Below, piece by piece: positions 57,480-64,000 of a stretch of DNA of 64,000 nucleotides; position 1 is the first letter of the stretch; every line of letters starts with the position of its first letter. Both the position numbers and the translations under genes were made by a program. This DNA comes from Rosa chinensis (lineage: Eukaryota > Streptophyta > Magnoliopsida > Rosales > Rosaceae): the NCBI RefSeq assembly GCF_002994745.2, contig NC_037090.1, positions 1,798,001-1,862,000 on the forward strand, in the 5' to 3' direction. The notes under the pieces were generated by a model. That model made no database searches and was not told where the DNA came from. It saw only the letters and a program-made list of their open reading frames with translations.

Positions 57480-60470
57480 TTTATTATATAAGAGCCAATG
57501 GTTTTCATGTGGAAACACATTATGAGAATGGACAGAGTTCATTTGCATCACCTCTAATGACTACGGACATAAACGAGTATTAGAGAAACTTATGTGTCGC
57601 TCTAGTGGGTTGTATGCAACCACTATTTGAGTTATTGAGTTATTGAATCCAACCATGTCATGAGAGATGACTTATGGGATTTTGACACATATAGGCTTTG
57701 ACATGATGATCCGTGTATTAAAGACTTACACGGACATCCATTTTCAGAACGAAGAAAAGTAAGAACCAAGAATTGGTTCGAGGAGCTGCACATCCGCCTC
57801 ATGGCGCCATGATTGTGCAAAGATAGGCCATACATGGCCCGTGCCGCCTACCCCCTGCTGCAAATACATGGCATTGACGCCATAAACTCCTCTATCTACT
57901 TCTCAAGTCTATTGTGACACTATGGCTTCACCAAAACCTTTATTGGTTGATTATAAAGCCCATGTTTCGTTCTGTAAAGCCTGTTATTTAGGATTGAGAC
58001 CATCCTATGCAAAGGAGATGAGGAAATAATTCCATTCTCACAAAGAATCTAAGGGAATTCTATGGATTTGATCAACCAACTTGCGGACCATATAGATGTT
58101 TTATGGTGTTGGTTGATATGCAAACACGCTGGTCACGTGTTGTGCCATTATCCACTCGTAATGCTGCTTATACTACACTCCTAGCACATAACATATGGCT
58201 ACGGGCTCACTACCCAGATCATCCCACTAAGTCAATTTGAATTGATAACGCTAGAGAGTTTACATCGACAGTTTTCGATGACTATTGCATTTCATTGGGT
58301 ATTGATATCAAGCATCATATTCTCATGTACACACCTAATTGGTCTCGCGGAAAAGCCACCATTAAACGACTACAATGGTAGCCTGGACATTGGTAATGCG
58401 CACCAATATTTCCGCTTGGGTTATGCAATAACGCATGCAGCTATGCTAATTCGTCTACGACTCATAGCCGCCACTCAACTTTTATTTGCGTTACAGCTAG
58501 TGACTGGGTTCGAGTTTAATATCTCGTATTTATGCATATTTGAGTGTGCGGTTCATGTGCCAATTGCGTCGCCACAGCGCATCAACATGAGTCATTGCAA
58601 CGAATGCATATATATATTTGTTGGACATGAGTCTCCAACTATAAGTCTGCTATGTAGAACCCTTGACAGGCGATCTCTATTTAGCTGGATTTGCGAATTG
58701 TCACTTTGATGAGACAGTCTTCCCGTCGTTAGGGGGAGATTAGAACGTCAATGTTCAACAGGAACGACAGGAATTGTCGTGGTCTGTCCCCACTATGTCT
58801 CATCTTGATCCCCTAAAAGTGACGAGATCACATATACCTGCTGCAAACATGCTTGCAAGGATTGATGTCCCCACAAGAGGACATGGTGCCACCCAGAGAA
58901 GATGGGTACTGCACCACTACCATGGATGGTAGTATGGTGACGCCACAAAAGTGGCATAATGGCGTCATAGGCCATGGGTTCCTCTAGAGAGAGTAGGAGA
59001 CCCATAGGTTCGATGGATTCTCGCCCTAAGAAAAAAGCGAGTTTGGCACAACTTGATCCATTGATCATTGATACTCATAATCCGTCTCATGAGAATATTT
59101 TGGATTGTGGTTATGTCCAAGAGACATCGTTGGGGGACGCCTCAATGTTAGAACCAATTCCTAAGAATATAGAGATCTCTACGAACTACACTAGTGTACA
59201 TGAGGACGTGGAATTATTGAGACCAATGACATCGAACCTTACTCCGTTGAAGAATGCCAACGTAGAGAAACTTGGCCTAAATGGAAAGATGCGATCCAGG
59301 TTGAATTGGATTCACTAACGAAGAGGAAGGATTCGGGCCTGAGATGCCAACACCTCCTAACATAAAACCTATTGACATTAATAGGTCTTCGTTAGATAGC
59401 GTGATGAGAAAAAGAGATGATAATCTCACCTTATGGCGCAAGGTTTCTCACAACGCCCTGGAATCGACTACGAGAAGACATATTCTCTCGTAATGGATGT
59501 CATTGCACTCCACTACCTTATCAGTTTGGTAGTTTCCAAATAACTGAACATGCAGCTTACGAATGTGGTCACTACGTATCTCTATGGGGATTTAGATACG
59601 GAATATAATGAAGGTTCTTGTGGACTTTATTTACCCAAGTCAAGTGGCTCTAGACCACGGAGCGCATTTGCAACGAGGTTGAAATGCTCACTAAAATGAC
59701 TACTTGATTGGGAAGGGATATGATGAACTATGCCCACGCGTTTCCATGACAAGTTCCGGATTTGCAATGGTCGCGGTTTATGTTGATAAACATAATTGGA
59801 ACCCTTAAGAGTTTAGGGAAACCACTGAACACCTGAAATCCGAGTTTGAGAGGAATGACCTTGGGAGAACACGGTTTTGTCTAAATTCAGAACTTGTATA
59901 CCGTGTTAAGAGACATTTTTGATAAAGTCAAAGATGCACCATGGTCGTCCGTAGTCTTGGCCCTAAAAGGGATCCGTTTCGTCCCAGGGATGATGACGAA
60001 GACGTGTTAATAACAGAAGTGCTTACTTATGTACAATAGGCGCATTATTGTATTTAGCACAATACAAGACCGGACACCTCAATTATTATGAACTTGTTGG
60101 CTAGATATAGCCCCGCGCCAACGCAACACCATTAGATTGGTATGGAGACAATCTTTCGATACGATTGATATAGGCTTGTTCTATCCCTACAGAGAAAAGA
60201 GACGACGGAAGTGTGGGATCGGACTCCACAAGGCAAAATGCCACCTTCCGTGCTCCTCCTCCTCTCTATCAAAATGACAACAAGCACTTCTAAATACTGA
60301 AGTGGACCAAATCCGATCAGAGGATAATGTAGCGGACTTATCTACTAAGTTGTTACCAAAATCCACCTTCGAGAAACATGTGAAGAGCATTGGATTGAGA
60401 AAGTTATCCGAACTCCCATGATTGTAGCAATCAGGGGGAGATATTGACATCAGGGGGAGGCATGATGTCT
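57480..60470 (+). pseudogene. Copia pol remnant
   Basis: Pre-integrase, integrase (about 58000-58700) and an RT-start segment (about 58974-59318) can be traced, but only in short, shifting frames. From 59320 to 60470 only pieces of RT and RNase H remain, and the region is clearly shorter than a full Copia pol. No active-site set is complete. Confidence 0.75.
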
Positions 60471-60625
60471 ACATGTTCGATCTCGAAGAGTGAAGGACGT
60501 GTTGTGCTCTTTTTGTCCTTCGACCAGGGTTATTTTTGTCCCACAGGGTTTTTGTTACCTGGCAAGGTTTTTAACGAGGCAACAATCAAAGCGTCATCAC
60601 CCAGTTTGAGCGGCACAAGGGGGAG

Positions 60626-60802
60626 TGTTGAAGGATATCGACATAATGTGTGCCTCTACAAACTAGGGTTTAGAGTTGTAATAGGAATGTGTTTTAGGTA
60701 TTCAATTGTAATCGGATTCTATTACCTTTTGGGTACCTTGTAACTCCATATTTAAGGGCTCCTATTATCAATGATAACACACAATTCTATTCTCCTACAA
60801 CA
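60626..60802 (+). repeat. 3' LTR of Copia element
   Basis: 177 bp. It differs from the 5' LTR at one position by eye (CCATATTTAAGG versus CCCTATTTAAGG). Confidence 0.95.
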
Positions 60803-63800
60803 TAAAGAATATTATGCTTGGAATCCCAATCAAGATTTTGCTCGAGAATCCCGATATATCCAAAAGAGTAATTTATGATTAATTTCATCATTAAGAAGCC
60901 TATTTGAATACCAATTTCCAATATTCAAATTATTCTTCTTAATGTGAAGACGCTTCTTTCTTTTCGAGATTTTTGGTTGAAATTGGCTAAAATCTCACCC
61001 TACATCAATTATAGTAATCTTTATCTTGGCTCTCTGCTACGTGCACGTCCCCAGGCTTCGTTGGATTCAGAGAAACAAAAAGCTGATGACTGTGAAAGAA
61101 AATACAATGAAGCTCAATCATCTGGTGAAGAACCACGTAAGAAATTAGAAGAAACTGAGAAAAAAGTTAGTCAGCTCCAGGAAAATATGACCAGGTAATA
61201 TAACATCTTGAGGCATGGTAAACTTTATGCTCATTTCTTGGCTGAATGTCAGTAAGTAGGTCTCATGAACCTTTTATCAAAGAAATCTTCTGTTATGCTA
61301 GGTCTTAATAACGATGAACCCATCAACTAGTTTCAATGCTTCACTATGAACCAGTTAACTGAATTTCTTAGTGCTTATATAATAGGAAGCTAGGGAAGCC
61401 TATTGGTTAGAAGTTTTTATTTGAGAGAAATGAATTATCATTTCTAGTTTGCAGTACATGGTTGACTGAAAATCTAAACTTCATTCATTAGGCTAGAGGA
61501 GAAGCTTACCAATTTAGAATCAGAAAATCAAGTATTGCGCCAACAAGTGTCCATGCCACCAATCCATGCCACCAAATAAGTTCTTTGCTGGACGGTCCAG
61601 ATCAATTATTCGGAAACTTTCATATGTTAACAATGAAATACTGTAGTTTTCAGATGGTTAAGATTTCCTTCTTATTTGATGATTGACAGAGGGCAGCTGA
61701 AAGTGGTATTCCGACTGATGCAAAGGCAGCTATGGTATGTTTCTCTTCTACTTCAAGTATAGAAAAGGGGCAATATGATGTTATGCACACTATTTCTTAA
61801 CATTTCTGTCGTGCTAAATCGGATTAAATGGATCAGGATCTGCATAGTGCTTCGATTAACCACAGGGAGCCTGAATTGGAGGATAAGCCACAGAAATCAC
61901 TAAATGAAAAACAGCAGGAGAATCAAGAGCTGCTCATTCGATGCATTGCACAACACCCAGGCTTTGCAGGGAACAGGCCTATTGCTGCCTGTATCATATA
62001 TAAATGCCTTTTGCAGTGGAGATCATTTGAAGTTGAGCGGACTAGCATTTTTGATAGGATTATTCAGACCATAGGCAATGCCATTGAGGTTTGGAATTCG
62101 CATCCTTAATTTTTCTGTTTATTCTTTTTAAAGAAAGAAACCTTTTAACTAATCACTTGGATTTCAGACCCAGGATAACAATGATATCTTGGCCTATTGG
62201 TTATCCAATGCCTCAACACTTCTATTACTACTCCAGCGTACACTGAAACCAAGTGGTGCTGCAGGAATAGCACCGCAACGACGTCGATCATCATCAGCTA
62301 CTTTATTTGGAAGGATGACACAAGTAATTCCTAGTCCCATCAAAATTCAATACTTCAATTCATAAATTTTCATTTCCTCATTTGTTTCACACTTTTCCTT
62401 TTTTTTTTTTTTTTTTTGCTCTAGAGTTTCCGTGGAACCCCACAAGGTGTCAATCTTTCCTTAATCAACGGTGGAGCGAGTACTGGAGTGGACACTTTAC
62501 GGCAAGTTGAAGCAAAGTACCCAGCTTTGCTATTCAAACAGCAACTCACGGCATATGTAGAAAAGATTTATGGGATGATTCGAGATAATTTGAAGAAAGA
62601 AATTTCGCCATTGCTTGGATTGTGCATCCAGGTGCCATTAAAATGTTCATTTCTGGACTAGAATATAATGAATTGAAAAAGTACAATGCTGCTTCCACTT
62701 CTTCAGTCAAGAATATTGCTGAAGTTGTGACTTTAACAGGCACCAAGAACATCAAGGGCGAGCTTGGTTAAAGGATCATCCCGATCAGTTGCAAATACCG
62801 AGGCCCAGAAAAGCTTTAATTGCTCACTGGCAAGGGATTGTTAAGAGTCTTGGAAACTTCTTAAATACTTTAAAAGCAAATCATGTCAGTACTCTTCTTT
62901 TCCCCCTCTGCTACATAACATAAATTGTGATTAGTTTTATCTTTGCTGACGGTTCCCTTTGTGGGTTGAATTAACATCTACAAGGAGATTATTGGTATTA
63001 TTTTTCAAGACTCATACTCACTCGATTTTTCTAAAATTTATTAAAGGTGCATAGCTTGTGAAATGTTTAACCAGTGGACCTTCTCTTACACAGTCTCACA
63101 CACAATTTTTGTTCCTTTTTCCAGGTACCTCCATTTTTAGTCCGCAAGGTGTTCACACAGATATTCTCCTTCATCAATGTTCAGTTATTCAACAGGTATC
63201 AAGTCTATGCTCATACTTGAGGTTGCCCTTGATTGGTATACTGTTTACTACAAATACAATTATTTGTTATTATCCTTCGTATATTTATATTTCTTTGTAG
63301 CCTTCTATTACGACGAGAGTGCTGTTCGTTTAGTAATGGGGAATATGTAAAAGCTGGCTTGGCTGAGTTGGAGCATTGGTGCTATAAAGCAACAGACGAG
63401 GTACCTTGAAATTATTTTTACCTTGCCTTATTGTATAATAAACTCTTACTGAGTAAACGAAAATGCAGTATGCAGGTTCAGCTTGGGATGAACTCAAGCA
63501 TATTAGGCAAGCCATTGGATTCCTGGTATGTTTTAAATCTCATGTTTGATACCATTTGTTTCTACTTCCAGTAACACAAATGGTGAAAAGCAATAAATGG
63601 TAAAGTACTAGTCCTGAAATTTTACATTTTCTTTTCAGTTCATACATCAAAAACCCAAAAAGACACTTGATGAAATAAGCCATGACCTGTGCCCAGTAAG
63701 TAATGTGTAAGCAAGGAAGAAGTAAATGCATTCAAATCCATTAACCTCCTCTTCAATTCTCAAACAACGCATCATTTATTAACAGGTCCTCAGTATACAG

Positions 63801-64000
63801 CAGCTATATCGTATGAGTACAATGTACTGGGATGACAAATATGGCACGCATAGCGTGTCCTCGGATGTAAGTTTCTATGGATGCCATTACTCAGCTAGGT
63901 TCGAGTCATCTTCGTCACATGGCAGTAATATAAATTACAATCTAATGATAAACCCTTACACACACAGACTTAATAATCTTTCCTTTTTCACTGTATTTGG

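Larger units (their letters stand above)
54684..60802 (+). mobile_element. Ty1/Copia element with intact LTRs and gag, defective pol (6119 bp)
   Basis: Two 177-bp LTRs (54684-54860, 60626-60802) differ at one base by eye. TSD TAAAG lies at 54679-54683 and 60803-60807. A primer-binding phrase CGTTATCAGCACGAG follows the 5' LTR directly, and a polypurine tract AAGGGGGAG precedes the 3' LTR. The leader (54861-56030) contains C-rich, A-rich and G-run blocks and five stem-loops. Gag is intact, and pol is shortened and broken. Near-identical LTRs mean recent insertion, so it was probably mobilised in trans. Confidence 0.95.
54373..61007 (-). mobile_element. Solo LTR (511 bp net) in myosin intron, host of the Copia element
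   Basis: It starts TGATGCGGG (54373) and ends TACATCA (61007), with a perfect TSD ATTAT at 54368-54372 and 61008-61012. The intact myosin intron has a single ATTAT at this site (18040s). Subtracting the inner Copia and one TSD copy leaves 511 bp. A TATA-like CCCTATATATAAGG on the minus strand (near 54550) suggests minus orientation. Confidence 0.85.
54353..64000 (+). pseudogene. Myosin XI pseudogene, unit D (exons 25-36, split by nested LTRs)
   Basis: Homology to the intact myosin starts in intron 24 at about 54353, is interrupted by 54373-61007, and resumes to the window end. Exon 25 is 61055-61194 and exon 26 starts at 61492. In exon 26 a rearranged repeat leads to an in-frame TAA near 61577, and the donor AG/GT has become CGGAAA near 61611. 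In exon 31 a 3-bp insertion is followed by an extra base near 62809, which shifts frame. Exons 28-30 and 32-36 look well preserved. Exons 1-24 are missing. It cannot make a motor, but tail-domain peptides remain open. Confidence 0.92.

Overview
This is nuclear DNA of a flowering plant. The evidence is GT-AG introns, AT-rich non-coding sequence, plant class XI myosin exons, F-box genes, secreted T2 ribonucleases and many LTR retrotransposons and MITEs. The ribonuclease and F-box families suggest Rosaceae, but that is from memory of the families and no species can be named.

The window is a degraded tandem array. The best reading of the repeat unit is myosin XI tail (+), T2 ribonuclease (-), F-box/PP2-B gene (+), then the next myosin tail (+). 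Unit 0 (1-1418) is an F-box pseudogene tail fused to a scrap of myosin intron. Unit A (about 7000-22990) holds an intact F-box gene (7974-9293), an apparently complete 38-exon myosin XI gene (10376-21342, predicted 1528 aa) and a broken ribonuclease. Unit B (29482-37760) has a myosin 3'UTR scrap, a broken ribonuclease and a broken PP2-B gene. Unit C (37777-53290) has a myosin last exon, the best-preserved ribonuclease (42188-43066) and an intact PP2-B gene (51527-52735). Unit D (54353 to the window end) is a myosin pseudogene covering exons 25-36.

Transposons sit between and inside the units. Several can be delimited exactly, because paralogous units give the empty site or because target-site duplications (TSDs) are perfect. 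They are a CACTA-type MITE (1206-1360), a 986-bp long-TIR element (2100-3085), two solo LTRs of one family in opposite orientation (25986-27707 and 49191-50844), a 1856-bp solo LTR (38587-40442), a 1025-bp element with 8-bp TSD in a ribonuclease intron (30610-31634), a MITE that rewrites the end of a ribonuclease, and a nested pair in which a 6.1-kb Copia element (54684-60802) lies inside a 511-bp solo LTR inside a myosin intron. A truncated minus-strand relative of the Copia lies at 24009-29481.

Two signals stand out. First, T2 ribonucleases with the two active-site motifs and an intron position like S-RNases are repeatedly linked to F-box genes of two kinds. This resembles the architecture of a gametophytic self-incompatibility locus, though S-locus identity is not shown. 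Second, the Copia family carries five tandem 15-nt stem-loops just upstream of gag. One of them has a compensatory base-pair change, and a sixth copy lies inside gag.
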